Shown piece after piece: positions 1 to 5,157 of a stretch of DNA of 5,157 bases (within the stretch, counting starts at the first letter, position 1; every line of letters starts with the position of its first letter). Position numbers and translations under genes: made by a program. This stretch comes from Oscillospiraceae bacterium (lineage in GTDB: Bacteria > Bacillota > Clostridia > Oscillospirales > Acutalibacteraceae). The notes beneath the pieces are model-generated. The model made no database searches and had not been told where the DNA came from. It saw nothing but the letters and a program-made list of their open reading frames with translations. The DNA is taken from NCBI GenBank assembly GCA_022508865.1, contig JAFLUK010000107.1:1-5157 (forward strand). Reading direction: 5' to 3'.

Positions 1-50
1 GCTACCTCCACCTTGGCAAGGTGGCGCTCTACCAGATGAGCTACATCCGC
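1..50 (-). tRNA. tRNA-Gly (anticodon GCC), 5' portion, cut by the window edge
   Basis: Read on the minus strand from position 50, the sequence folds as the first two-thirds of a tRNA. It has an acceptor 5' strand GCGGATG, a D stem GCTC/GAGC enclosing ATCTGGTA, and an anticodon stem CCACC/GGTGG closing the loop TTGCCAA. The loop places GCC at the anticodon, so the tRNA decodes the glycine codons GGC and GGT. The variable loop begins just before the window edge. The T arm, the acceptor 3' strand and any encoded CCA lie outside the window, so acceptor pairing could not be verified. It is transcribed away from the replication genes, and a strong promoter sits just upstream. Confidence 0.93.
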
Positions 51-60
51 AAATGCACCA

Positions 61-73
61 TTGAGCATCTCAA
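61..73 (-). other. Small inverted repeat in the tRNA leader
   Basis: TTGAG and CTCAA form a perfect 5-base inverted repeat around a 3-base loop (positions 61-65 and 69-73). It would lie at the very 5' end of the tRNA precursor if transcription starts near position 74. It could be a short hairpin removed with the leader by RNase P, or it could be chance. No T tract follows on either strand, so it is not a terminator. Confidence 0.3.
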
Positions 74-80
74 CACCACC

Positions 81-109
81 ATTATAACAATCATTTAAAA
101 TATAGTCAA
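81..109 (-). promoter_or_regulatory. Sigma-70/SigA-type promoter for the tRNA-Gly gene
   Basis: On the minus strand there is a -35 box TTGACT at positions 109-104, a 17-base AT-rich spacer, and a perfect -10 box TATAAT at positions 86-81. This is one base from the housekeeping consensus with ideal spacing. Transcription would start near position 74, giving a leader of roughly 24 bases before the mature tRNA 5' end at position 50. Strong constitutive promoters are usual for tRNA genes. The start site itself is inferred. Confidence 0.8.
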
Positions 110-130
110 CTACTATTTTCTTCTAAAGTA

Positions 131-171
131 TTTATTTTTTTCAATATATTTAGTATAATATGAGATATAAT
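131..171 (+). promoter_or_regulatory. Probable promoter region for the replication gene pair
   Basis: A perfect -10 hexamer TATAAT lies at 154-159. A weak -35 match, TTTATT, lies at 131-136, giving a 17-base spacer. A second perfect TATAAT occurs 12 bases further on, at 166-171, but has no recognisable -35 box at the right distance. The region is extremely AT-rich, so chance TATAAT matches are likely and which box is used cannot be decided here. Transcription from the first box would give a 5' leader of roughly 45-50 bases before the TTG start at 214. Confidence 0.45.
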
Positions 172-193
172 GTATAAATACATATTAAAAATC

Positions 194-202
194 AGGAAAG
201 GA
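194..202 (+). promoter_or_regulatory. Ribosome binding site that supports a TTG start
   Basis: AGGAAAGGA ends 11 bases before the TTG at 214. It is the only purine-rich Shine-Dalgarno-like stretch close upstream of this frame. There is no in-frame ATG before codon 36, and starting there would remove the conserved N-terminal region, so the TTG at 214 is the best start. Confidence 0.6.
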
Positions 203-213
203 CGGTAACACCA

Positions 214-1212
214 TTGTCTATAAAGCTAAATCTCGGCAATTGGGGAGGAATTTTTCCACTGCCCAATATTGTTGTGGATAAATATATAAAGCGTGTTTCA
301 TCAGACCAGCTAAAAGTTCTCATGTATATGTTCAGACATTGCGAAGAAGTTTTAAATGAAGGTTCTGTCGGGAAAGCTGTTGGTATAAAAAATGAAGATG
401 ATGTAAAAGATGCTGTCCAATTTTGGATTAATGAGGGAATTATTACAAAAGAGGGAGAAATTCCTGCCTCTTCTGCACAACAAGAAAGTGATAATACTGT
501 TGCAATATCAGATAATAATTCTTATACAGAAATAAAAGAAAAGAAAAAGCCAAGACCATTATCCAGAGCACAAAAGCCCGACAGTATTTTTGTAAGTGAA
601 CGTCTTACCAACAACAAAGAGCTTTCTGCACTTCTTAACGAAGTTCAGCTTATTTTCGGAAAACCCATTTCCGGTGGAGATACTGCAACGCTTGTTATGC
701 TTCACGAAACAGACGGACTCCCTTGCAATGTTCTTCTTATGCTTGTTCAGTATTGTCATTCAATCGGCAAGGGAAATATGAGGTATATTGAAAGGGTAGC
801 TGTTCAGTGGGCGGCAGATGATATTATTACCATTGAAAGAGCAGAAAAGAAAATTAAGGATATGGAAATGTATGGTGAAGCCTGGAATACAGTTGCAAGA
901 ATTTTTGGGATACAAAATTCCGGCTCACCCACCAAAGCCCAAAAAGAAAATGCCAATCGCTGGCTGAATCAGTGGGGTTTCAGTGAAGAAATGTTGAGAG
1001 AAGCCTATGAAAGATGTGTAAACACAAAAAATACCTTTAATATTACATATACAAATGGCATTTTAAAAAATTGGAAAAAGTACAATATTAGTTCTTTGAA
1101 AGAATTAAAAGACTTTGAAGATAAAAAATCCACTACAAACAAACAAGGCAAAAGCCGTCAGCAAGTATCTTATGATATTGAAGAATACGAAGAATTCAGT
1201 ATGTTTGATTGA
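214..1212 (+). CDS. DnaD/DnaB-type primosome protein with two DnaD-like domains
   Basis: Predicted primosome component that would help bring the helicase loader and replicative helicase to origin or restart DNA. The 332-residue protein reads as three parts. Residues 1-80 are a winged-helix-like N-terminal region whose WGGIFPLPNIVVDKYI stretch resembles the start of DnaD proteins. Residues 81-125 are a Ser- and Lys-rich linker. Two DnaD/DnaB_2-like helical domains follow. The first (about 130-215) ends with RYIERVAVQWAADDI and a following Thr/Ala helix, the family's Y-I-x(5)-W-type signature. The second (about 222-292) ends in YTNGILKNWKKYNI, a close match to the YxxxILxNW signature. The tail is acidic and probably disordered. 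One DnaD-like region plus two C-terminal domains recalls Bacillus subtilis DnaB more than DnaD, and the gene is followed by a DnaI-type loader, as in the B. subtilis dnaB-dnaI pair. It is shorter than B. subtilis DnaB. The start is TTG. The family call is firm; its equivalence to DnaB rather than DnaD is inference. Confidence 0.88.
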   Translation: MSIKLNLGNWGGIFPLPNIVVDKYIKRVSSDQLKVLMYMFRHCEEVLNEGSVGKAVGIKNEDDVKDAVQFWINEGIITKEGEIPASSAQQESDNTVAISDNNSYTEIKEKKKPRPLSRAQKPDSIFVSERLTNNKELSALLNEVQLIFGKPISGGDTATLVMLHETDGLPCNVLLMLVQYCHSIGKGNMRYIERVAVQWAADDIITIERAEKKIKDMEMYGEAWNTVARIFGIQNSGSPTKAQKENANRWLNQWGFSEEMLREAYERCVNTKNTFNITYTNGILKNWKKYNISSLKELKDFEDKKSTTNKQGKSRQQVSYDIEEYEEFSMFD

Positions 1213-1229
1213 TCAATATAAATGATTTT

Positions 1230-1233
1230 GAGG
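1230..1233 (+). promoter_or_regulatory. Ribosome binding site that sets the loader start at ATG 1239
   Basis: GAGG lies five bases before the ATG at 1239. The longer in-frame alternative, a TTG at 1209 overlapping the upstream stop codon, has no comparable site in front of it and would add ten residues that do not look like the family's N-terminus. I therefore place the start at 1239. Confidence 0.7.
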
Positions 1234-1238
1234 TTATT

Positions 1239-2237
1239 ATGGCATATAGCAGTAACATAAATTTAAAAGCAGACGAAATTTTAAATCAAAAAAGATTAAG
1301 GGCTTTGGACAAGCAGGATAAAGTAAAAGAAAAGTTGTTTAAAGAAATTCCACGCTTGCAGGAGATAGAACAGGAACTGTCCTTAATCGGGGCAGAAGCG
1401 GCGAAGGCTGTAATTATGGGAGGTTCAGCAAAAAAGACTACAACATCCCTTGCAGAAAAAAGCCTTGCACTTCAAAAGGAAATGCGTACAATCCTTTTTA
1501 TGCATGGATATGATGAGGATATTCTTGAGCTTCATTATGAATGTGAAAAATGCAAAGACACAGGCAGATACGACGATGAAACAGGCAGAACAGTATACTG
1601 CGATTGCCTGAAAAAGCTCCGTGCAAACCTTGCCTGCGAGGAGCTTAACAAGGTATCTCCGCTGTCGCTGTCTACATTTGACAGCTTTAGTCTTGATAAT
1701 TACGATATGGATATTCAGCAGGGCTCCATCACCTCTCCATATGACAGAATGAGCAAAATCTTTGACTATTGCAAAAGATACGCAAAAGATTTTGGCACTG
1801 ATTGTCCAAGTATTATGATGAGAGGTGCAACAGGGTTGGGTAAAACTCACCTTAGCCTTGCCATAGCAAATGAGGTAATAAAGAAAGGATTTGGAGTTGT
1901 TTATGTTTCAGCTCCAATGATACTTTCAACACTTGAAAAAAGTCACTTCAAATATGCCTATAAGGAAGAGGACGAAGTTTTAAATACACTGTTAAACTGT
2001 GATTTGCTTATTCTTGATGATTTGGGAACAGAGTTCCAGACAAATTATTCAAAGAGCACAGTTTACAATATTTTCAACACCAGACTTTTAAATAAAAAAC
2101 CAACTATAATGAGTTCTAACCTCACCTTAAAGGAAATGGAAGAAATGTATACACCAAGGTTTGTTTCACGAATAATGGGGGATTGCGCAAAGCTGGACTT
2201 TTTGGGAAACGACTTCCGTAAACCGAGAAAAGGGTAA
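1239..2237 (+). CDS. dnaI: AAA+ helicase loader, DnaI/DnaC family
   Basis: ATPase that loads the replicative helicase onto single-stranded DNA, acting with the primosome protein encoded just upstream. The 332-residue product has a helical, charged N-terminus (about 10-95) expected to bind helicase. Next is a four-cysteine site (C102, C105, C121, C123) in the position of the zinc-binding module of Bacillus DnaI. A linker leads to the AAA+ core from about residue 165. In the core are Walker A GATGLGKT (196-203, catalytic K202), Walker B LLILDD (256-261) followed by LGTE, sensor 1 SSN (292-294), and an arginine-rich stretch PRFVSRIMG with candidate arginine fingers R307 and R311. The length is close to that of B. 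subtilis DnaI. It lies 26 bases downstream of the previous stop and is probably cotranscribed. It is called dnaI in Bacillus, and homologues are often labelled DnaC. An IstB-type transposition helper is the main alternative for such ATPases, but the zinc module, the partner gene and the absence of a transposase argue against it. Confidence 0.92.
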   Translation: MAYSSNINLKADEILNQKRLRALDKQDKVKEKLFKEIPRLQEIEQELSLIGAEAAKAVIMGGSAKKTTTSLAEKSLALQKEMRTILFMHGYDEDILELHYECEKCKDTGRYDDETGRTVYCDCLKKLRANLACEELNKVSPLSLSTFDSFSLDNYDMDIQQGSITSPYDRMSKIFDYCKRYAKDFGTDCPSIMMRGATGLGKTHLSLAIANEVIKKGFGVVYVSAPMILSTLEKSHFKYAYKEEDEVLNTLLNCDLLILDDLGTEFQTNYSKSTVYNIFNTRLLNKKPTIMSSNLTLKEMEEMYTPRFVSRIMGDCAKLDFLGNDFRKPRKG

Positions 2238-2240
2238 TCT

Positions 2241-2300
2241 AAAAAATGAATAAAAAATAAGAGCAACAGTGTTTTGTAACATCGTTGCTCTTTTTATATG
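2241..2300. terminator. Bidirectional intrinsic terminator between convergent operons
   Basis: GAGCAAC (2261-2267) pairs with GTTGCTC (2284-2290). After an A-C mismatch and a G-T wobble, TGTT (2270-2273) pairs with AACA (2278-2281) around a 4-base loop, giving a stem of about 13 positions. On the plus strand it is followed by TTTTTATAT (2291-2299), which suits the replication genes ending at 2237. On the minus strand it is followed by a T-rich run (RNA of positions 2260 down to 2241, with two runs of six T), which suits rnfB ending at 2307. One hairpin therefore probably ends both transcripts. Confidence 0.87.
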
Positions 2301-2306
2301 TAGTTA

Positions 2307-3137
2307 TTACTTTCCTCTGCGCATACCTGTTAGGTCAGAAATCAATATACAGCCTGTTGTACATTCTCTTGCGCAAATGCCAAAATCCTCACATGAGGGG
2401 CACTTTAAATAGTCAATAACAGCAAGGTTATCTACAATGCTGATTGCACCTGAAGGACAAACCTTAACGCACTTTCTGCAACCAATACAGCCGCTTGTGC
2501 AAGCCTTTCTTGTCACAGCTCCCTTATCTTTGTTGCTGCAAGCAATAATAACTTTTTCATCATCATCAATAAGAGATATAAGACTGTTAGGACAAGCATC
2601 CTTACATAGTCCGCAGCCAACACACATTCTTGTGTTTATGTGGGCTATTCCGTTTTCAATACAAATAGCGTCATTGGGGCAAACCTTTACACAGTCGCCA
2701 AGACCCATACATCCATAAGGACATTCACCTTTGGAACCAAAAATCATTTTGGCTGCAGTACAACTTTCAATTGCACTGTATTCCACTCTGTCCTTTGTAT
2801 AGTTACAGTCACCTGTGCAGTGAACAACAGCCACTTTCTCAACAACGTCCTCAAAATCAACACCCAAAATTTCGCTGATTTTCATTGAAGTTGCGGCACC
2901 TCCGGGAATACAAAGATTTGTTTTTTCTGTTTCTCCCTCTGCAAGAGCCTTTGCATAACCGTCACAGCCTGCATATCCGCAGGCACCGCAGTTTGCACCG
3001 GGAAGACATTCCCTTATTACAGGAATTTTTTCGTTTTCCTTAACAGCCATAATTTTTGAAGCAACAACAAGCACCACTGCACAGATTAAGCCTATTATTG
3101 CAACAGGTATAACCGCAGTCAGAATTTCAGTCATCAT
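2307..3137 (-). CDS. rnfB: RnfB, iron-sulfur subunit of the ion-translocating ferredoxin:NAD+ oxidoreductase
   Basis: Multi-cluster electron-transfer subunit, thought to take electrons from reduced ferredoxin and pass them into the membrane part of Rnf. The 276-residue protein has one N-terminal membrane helix (about 5-28), then a cytoplasmic region. The Fe4S domain carries C44, C50, C53, C58 and C76 in CLPGANCGACGYAGC. A middle segment has C107, C111 and C126. Ferredoxin-like motifs follow: C139/C143/C149/C153-Pro, C172/C175/C178/C182-Pro and C217/C220/C223/C227-Pro. A last group is C246/C249/C255/C259/C263. That is 28 cysteines outside the membrane helix, enough for about six [4Fe-4S] clusters, as in the long clostridial type and unlike the shorter proteobacterial RnfB. 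The final group has atypical spacing (see findings). GGAGG (3148-3144) precedes tandem ATG codons at 3137 and 3134 by six and nine bases, so either could be used. It is the last gene of the operon, 12 bases after rnfA and 17 bases before the terminator hairpin. Confidence 0.96.
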   Translation of the reverse strand: MMTEILTAVIPVAIIGLICAVVLVVASKIMAVKENEKIPVIRECLPGANCGACGYAGCDGYAKALAEGETEKTNLCIPGGAATSMKISEILGVDFEDVVEKVAVVHCTGDCNYTKDRVEYSAIESCTAAKMIFGSKGECPYGCMGLGDCVKVCPNDAICIENGIAHINTRMCVGCGLCKDACPNSLISLIDDDEKVIIACSNKDKGAVTRKACTSGCIGCRKCVKVCPSGAISIVDNLAVIDYLKCPSCEDFGICARECTTGCILISDLTGMRRGK

Positions 3138-3149
3138 TGCACACCTCCG

Positions 3150-3740
3150 TTACCCAAAGAGATTTTCAATTACTCCCGAAAATCCCAAAAAGGACAGGGA
3201 GGTGATTGAAGCCGCAACCAAAGTAACAGGAAGACCTCTGAAAGCCTTTGGTATGTCAGCACCCTCAATTACAGAACGAACTCCTGCAAACATAACCATA
3301 GCAAGGAAAAATCCAAGGCCGCTGCCCAAAGAGTTTATCATAGCTTCTGCAAAGGTGTAGCCTTCATCAATATTCAGAATTGTAACGCCGAGTACAGCAC
3401 AGTTTGTTGTAATCAGTGGAAGATATACTCCCAAAGATTTGTGGAGAGAGGGAATATATCTCTTTAAAATAATTTCAACTAACTGAACAAGTGCCGCAAT
3501 TACAAGAATAAATACAATTGTCTGTAAATAGCTGAGATTATGTGGTGTCAAAAGATAGGTTTGAATAGGATATGTAACCGCAGTAGCCATCATCATAACA
3601 AAAATAACGGCTATGCTCATACCTGTTGCCTGATTCAGCTTTTTAGAAACACCAAGAAAAGGACAAATGCCTAAAAACTTTGTAAGTACATAGTTGTTTA
3701 TAAATACCGCAGAGAGCAATATAATTACAAATTTTGTCAT
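3150..3740 (-). CDS. rnfA: RnfA, membrane subunit of the Rnf complex
   Basis: Integral membrane subunit (196 residues, the usual length) with six predicted helices near 4-24, 37-57, 70-92, 104-122, 134-155 and 170-190. It is homologous to NqrE and pairs with the paralogous RnfE. In Nqr and Rnf structures the two proteins lie in opposite orientation and together hold a [2Fe-2S] cluster within the membrane. The expected ligands are visible: C26 in LGICPFLGVS and C114 in TTNCAVLG. Other family hallmarks include the NNYVL segment and GSGLGF before helix five. The start ATG at 3740 overlaps the rnfE stop by four bases (ATGA). An AAGGAGG inside the end of rnfE (3754-3748) lies seven bases upstream, indicating translational coupling. 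Nothing suggests damage or truncation. Confidence 0.97.
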   Translation of the reverse strand: MTKFVIILLSAVFINNYVLTKFLGICPFLGVSKKLNQATGMSIAVIFVMMMATAVTYPIQTYLLTPHNLSYLQTIVFILVIAALVQLVEIILKRYIPSLHKSLGVYLPLITTNCAVLGVTILNIDEGYTFAEAMINSLGSGLGFFLAMVMFAGVRSVIEGADIPKAFRGLPVTLVAASITSLSFLGFSGVIENLFG

Positions 3741-4417
3741 ACCGCATCCTCCTTGCTTTCACAGGCGGTTTTGCCGCAGATTGCCGCAGAGGGACAGCCT
3801 GCACAGCCAAATGATTTTTTGCTGTTTTTGCCCCCTGTTATCTTTGCTACAATGGCCATGAGAATACCGAACACAAGAAATCCGCCCGGCGCCATGGTCA
3901 TAATTGAAATATTGTTATCAATAAGGAAAGGAATTTCAAATCCCATAAATGTACCGCTTCCAAGGGTTTCTCTTATTGTTGCCATAAGGAAAAGCGCAAG
4001 TGTAAAGCCAAGCCCCATTCCAAGTGCGTCAACAGCAGAGTCAAAAACCTTGTTTTTATTTGCAAACATTTCTGCTCTGCCAAGGATAATACAGTTAACA
4101 ACTATCAGCGGCAGGAAAATTCCCAGTGATTTATCCAAAGCAGGCGCAAAAGCTTTAACAAGCATTTGTACCATTGTAACAAAGCCTGCAATAAGTACAA
4201 TATAGCAGGGAATACGTACCTTATCAGGTATAATGTTACGAAGAGCAGAAATTACTATGTTTGAACACAAGAGAACTACTGTTGCAGCAGCGCCCATACC
4301 AAGTGCACTTGTTACACCTGTGGATACTGCCAGAGTAGGGCAAGTGCCAAGCACAAGCATAAGTACAGGATTTTCCTTGATTATACCCTTTAGAAAATTA
4401 TCCTTTAGCGTCATCAT
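3737..4417 (-). CDS. rnfE: RnfE, membrane subunit of the Rnf complex, with a cysteine-rich tail
   Basis: Six-helix membrane subunit (226 residues counted from 4417), homologous to NqrD and paralogous to RnfA. It supplies the other half of the intramembrane [2Fe-2S] site: C26 in LGTCPTLAVS and C109 in VVNCIILGRAE mirror the RnfA cysteines. GMGLGF precedes helix five and RETLGSG follows it, as expected. After the last helix (about 174-193) comes a basic segment, then a soluble tail of about 22 residues with C205, C208, C214 and C219 (spacing C-x2-C-x5-C-x4-C), which the core function does not require. Two ATG codons stand in tandem. The one at 4417 overlaps the rnfG stop by four bases but is only four bases from the AAGGAGG (4428-4422). 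The one at 4414 has seven-base spacing and may be the real start, shortening the protein by one residue. Confidence 0.96.
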   Translation of the reverse strand: MMTLKDNFLKGIIKENPVLMLVLGTCPTLAVSTGVTSALGMGAAATVVLLCSNIVISALRNIIPDKVRIPCYIVLIAGFVTMVQMLVKAFAPALDKSLGIFLPLIVVNCIILGRAEMFANKNKVFDSAVDALGMGLGFTLALFLMATIRETLGSGTFMGFEIPFLIDNNISIMTMAPGGFLVFGILMAIVAKITGGKNSKKSFGCAGCPSAAICGKTACESKEDAV

Positions 4418-4947
4418 TCTGCCTCCTTTACTATGTTGTAGGCTTCAAAAGCCTCTTCAATTGCATTCTTATATGCCGTGGAAGAAATTGTCGCACCGGT
4501 TATAGCATTAACCTGATTCAGTGTATCTTCATTTTTTCCGCAGTATTGACTTTTGTACGGGTCCTCGGCTGTCTTTGAGCCAAGACCGCTTGTTTCGTTA
4601 TGGGAAAGTGTTTTACACTGCTCAATAGTACCGTCGGATTTAATACCGCAAATCAACTTCATATCTCCGCCGTAGCCTTTTGTAATCAGTATAAATACAT
4701 AGCCTGTGCCGTTTGCAGCACGGTATGCCTCGCTTACCATTTCAGGACAATCGTCAATCTTTACCTCTTCAAAGCTGTCCGCATCTGTCAGTACCTGGGA
4801 CATTGCCTCCTGTGTAGCTTTTTTTTCTGCCTCTGAAATGATTGGAGAAGTAATTTGATTAATATAGGCAAGAAGTGCAGTTACAACAAGACAAATACAC
4901 ACAAGCACAATTACGGGCTTGATTATATCTCTAAAAGCATACTTCAT
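4414..4947 (-). CDS. rnfG: RnfG, flavin-binding subunit of the Rnf complex
   Basis: Subunit with covalently bound FMN that carries electrons on the outer face of the membrane. The 177-residue protein has one N-terminal membrane helix (about 9-29), then an extracytoplasmic FMN-binding domain. Hallmarks are GYGGDMKLICGI (91-102), HNETSGLGSK (116-125, usually ETPGLG) and the flavinylation motif ITGATIS (149-155), in which T153 is the predicted residue joined to FMN. The residue three before the motif threonine T150 is N147, where many relatives have Asp. Attachment would need an ApbE-type flavin transferase, which is not encoded here. The start at 4947 overlaps the rnfD stop by one base (TAATG), and GGAGG (4961-4957) inside rnfD lies nine bases upstream. 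The length is typical of the short clostridial form. It corresponds to NqrC. Confidence 0.96.
   Translation of the reverse strand: MKYAFRDIIKPVIVLVCICLVVTALLAYINQITSPIISEAEKKATQEAMSQVLTDADSFEEVKIDDCPEMVSEAYRAANGTGYVFILITKGYGGDMKLICGIKSDGTIEQCKTLSHNETSGLGSKTAEDPYKSQYCGKNEDTLNQVNAITGATISSTAYKNAIEEAFEAYNIVKEAE
4422..4428 (-). promoter_or_regulatory. Strong ribosome binding site for rnfE, inside the rnfG 3' end
   Basis: AAGGAGG matches the anti-Shine-Dalgarno consensus and is part of the rnfG codons for its C-terminal Lys-Glu-Ala. It lies four bases from the ATG at 4417 and seven bases from the ATG at 4414, so spacing favours the second ATG. Confidence 0.75.
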
Positions 4948-5157
4948 TACTTTTTACCTCCCACTAAAGGCTTGCTTCTTGTGAGTTTTGAAATATAAGG
5001 AGTGAAAATATTCATCAACAGGATTGAGAATGAAACACCCTCAGGTGAGGCACCCCAAAATCTGATGAGTATTGTAATAAGTCCACATCCTATACCGAAT
5101 ATAATTTTGCCCCATTTTGTAGATGGAGTTGTTGCATAGTCGGTAGCCATAAAGAAA
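4947..5157 (-). CDS. rnfD: RnfD, C-terminal end only (5' part outside the window)
   Basis: The frame is open to the right edge of the window, so only about the last 69 residues of this membrane subunit are visible. RnfD is homologous to NqrB, carries a covalent FMN and takes part in ion translocation. The visible part starts FFMATDYATTP, a conserved RnfD/NqrB segment. It continues with a hydrophobic helix ending ITILIRFWG, the PEGVSFSILLMNIFTPYI helix, and a short basic tail ending in Lys-Lys before TAA. The Met at 5150 is internal rather than a start: it sits inside the conserved FMATD segment, and two upstream Phe codons continue the family sequence. The flavinylation motif and first helices lie beyond the window. 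rnfC is expected further upstream. Confidence 0.94.
   Translation of the reverse strand, partial: FFMATDYATTPSTKWGKIIFGIGCGLITILIRFWGASPEGVSFSILLMNIFTPYISKLTRSKPLVGGKK

Noticed and set aside
1..213. tRNA-adjacent integration site for a mobile element
   Set aside because: Integrases usually use the tRNA 3' end, which is outside the window. No integrase, direct repeat or foreign-looking gene is visible, and the neighbouring genes are core functions.
1209..1238. Longer loader start at the TTG overlapping the upstream stop
   Set aside because: No Shine-Dalgarno site precedes it, whereas GAGG stands at proper spacing before the ATG at 1239. The extra ten residues do not resemble family N-termini.
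1425..1850. A 141-codon minus-strand open frame inside the loader gene
   Set aside because: It lies wholly antisense to a clearly conserved AAA+ gene. Its translation is Cys/Phe/Ile-rich without a recognisable domain, and it has no promoter or independent context. It is a shadow frame.
1239..2237. The DnaI-like ATPase as an IstB-type transposition helper from an insertion sequence
   Set aside because: There is no transposase gene or terminal inverted repeat. The zinc module and the adjacent DnaD-domain gene point to a chromosomal helicase loader.
3753..4205. A 150-codon plus-strand open frame opposite rnfE
   Set aside because: rnfE is unambiguous on the other strand. The antisense product is low-complexity and rich in Pro, Ser and Ile, as expected from reading hydrophobic membrane-protein codons backwards.
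4233..4505. A 90-codon plus-strand open frame across the rnfG/rnfE junction
   Set aside because: It crosses two well-supported genes in antisense and shows no domain or ribosome site worth trusting.
2307..5157. Na+-translocating NADH:quinone reductase (Nqr) rather than Rnf
   Set aside because: The presence of RnfB, a multi-cluster ferredoxin-type subunit absent from Nqr, and the D-G-E-A-B order identify Rnf.

Overview
This window looks like an ordinary chromosomal segment of a low-GC, anaerobic Firmicute of the class Clostridia. The evidence is the AT-rich, A/T-tract-rich intergenic DNA, strong AAGGAGG-type ribosome binding sites, a Firmicutes-specific DnaB/DnaD-type primosome protein next to a DnaI-type helicase loader, and an rnf operon in the order D-G-E-A-B with a large multi-cluster RnfB, as in clostridia and acetogens. 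I would not name a genus from this sequence.

Positions 1-50 (minus strand) hold the 5' part of a tRNA-Gly(GCC) gene that runs off the left edge. Positions 51-213 form a divergent intergenic region. It carries a near-consensus minus-strand promoter for the tRNA and a weaker AT-rich plus-strand promoter region for the replication genes. Positions 214-2237 (plus strand) encode a two-gene primosome unit: a protein with an N-terminal winged-helix-like region and two DnaD/DnaB_2-type domains, then an AAA+ helicase loader with an N-terminal four-cysteine zinc site. Together they probably recruit the replicative helicase and load it onto DNA.

Positions 2238-2306 contain a long hairpin with T-rich tracts on both sides, well placed as a shared bidirectional terminator for the two convergent transcription units. 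Positions 2307-5157 (minus strand) hold the distal part of an rnf operon: the 3' end of rnfD (5' part outside the window), then rnfG, rnfE, rnfA and rnfB. The rnfD/rnfG, rnfG/rnfE and rnfE/rnfA junctions overlap by 1 or 4 bases; rnfA and rnfB are 12 bases apart. The encoded membrane complex couples electron transfer from reduced ferredoxin to NAD+ with outward pumping of Na+ or H+. rnfC and the operon promoter would lie beyond the right edge.

I found no mobile element, CRISPR array, toxin-antitoxin pair or defence gene. The points most worth a second look are details of known families: a four-cysteine C-terminal tail on RnfE, a non-canonical last iron-sulfur motif in RnfB, and the compact two-domain DnaB-like protein paired with the loader.
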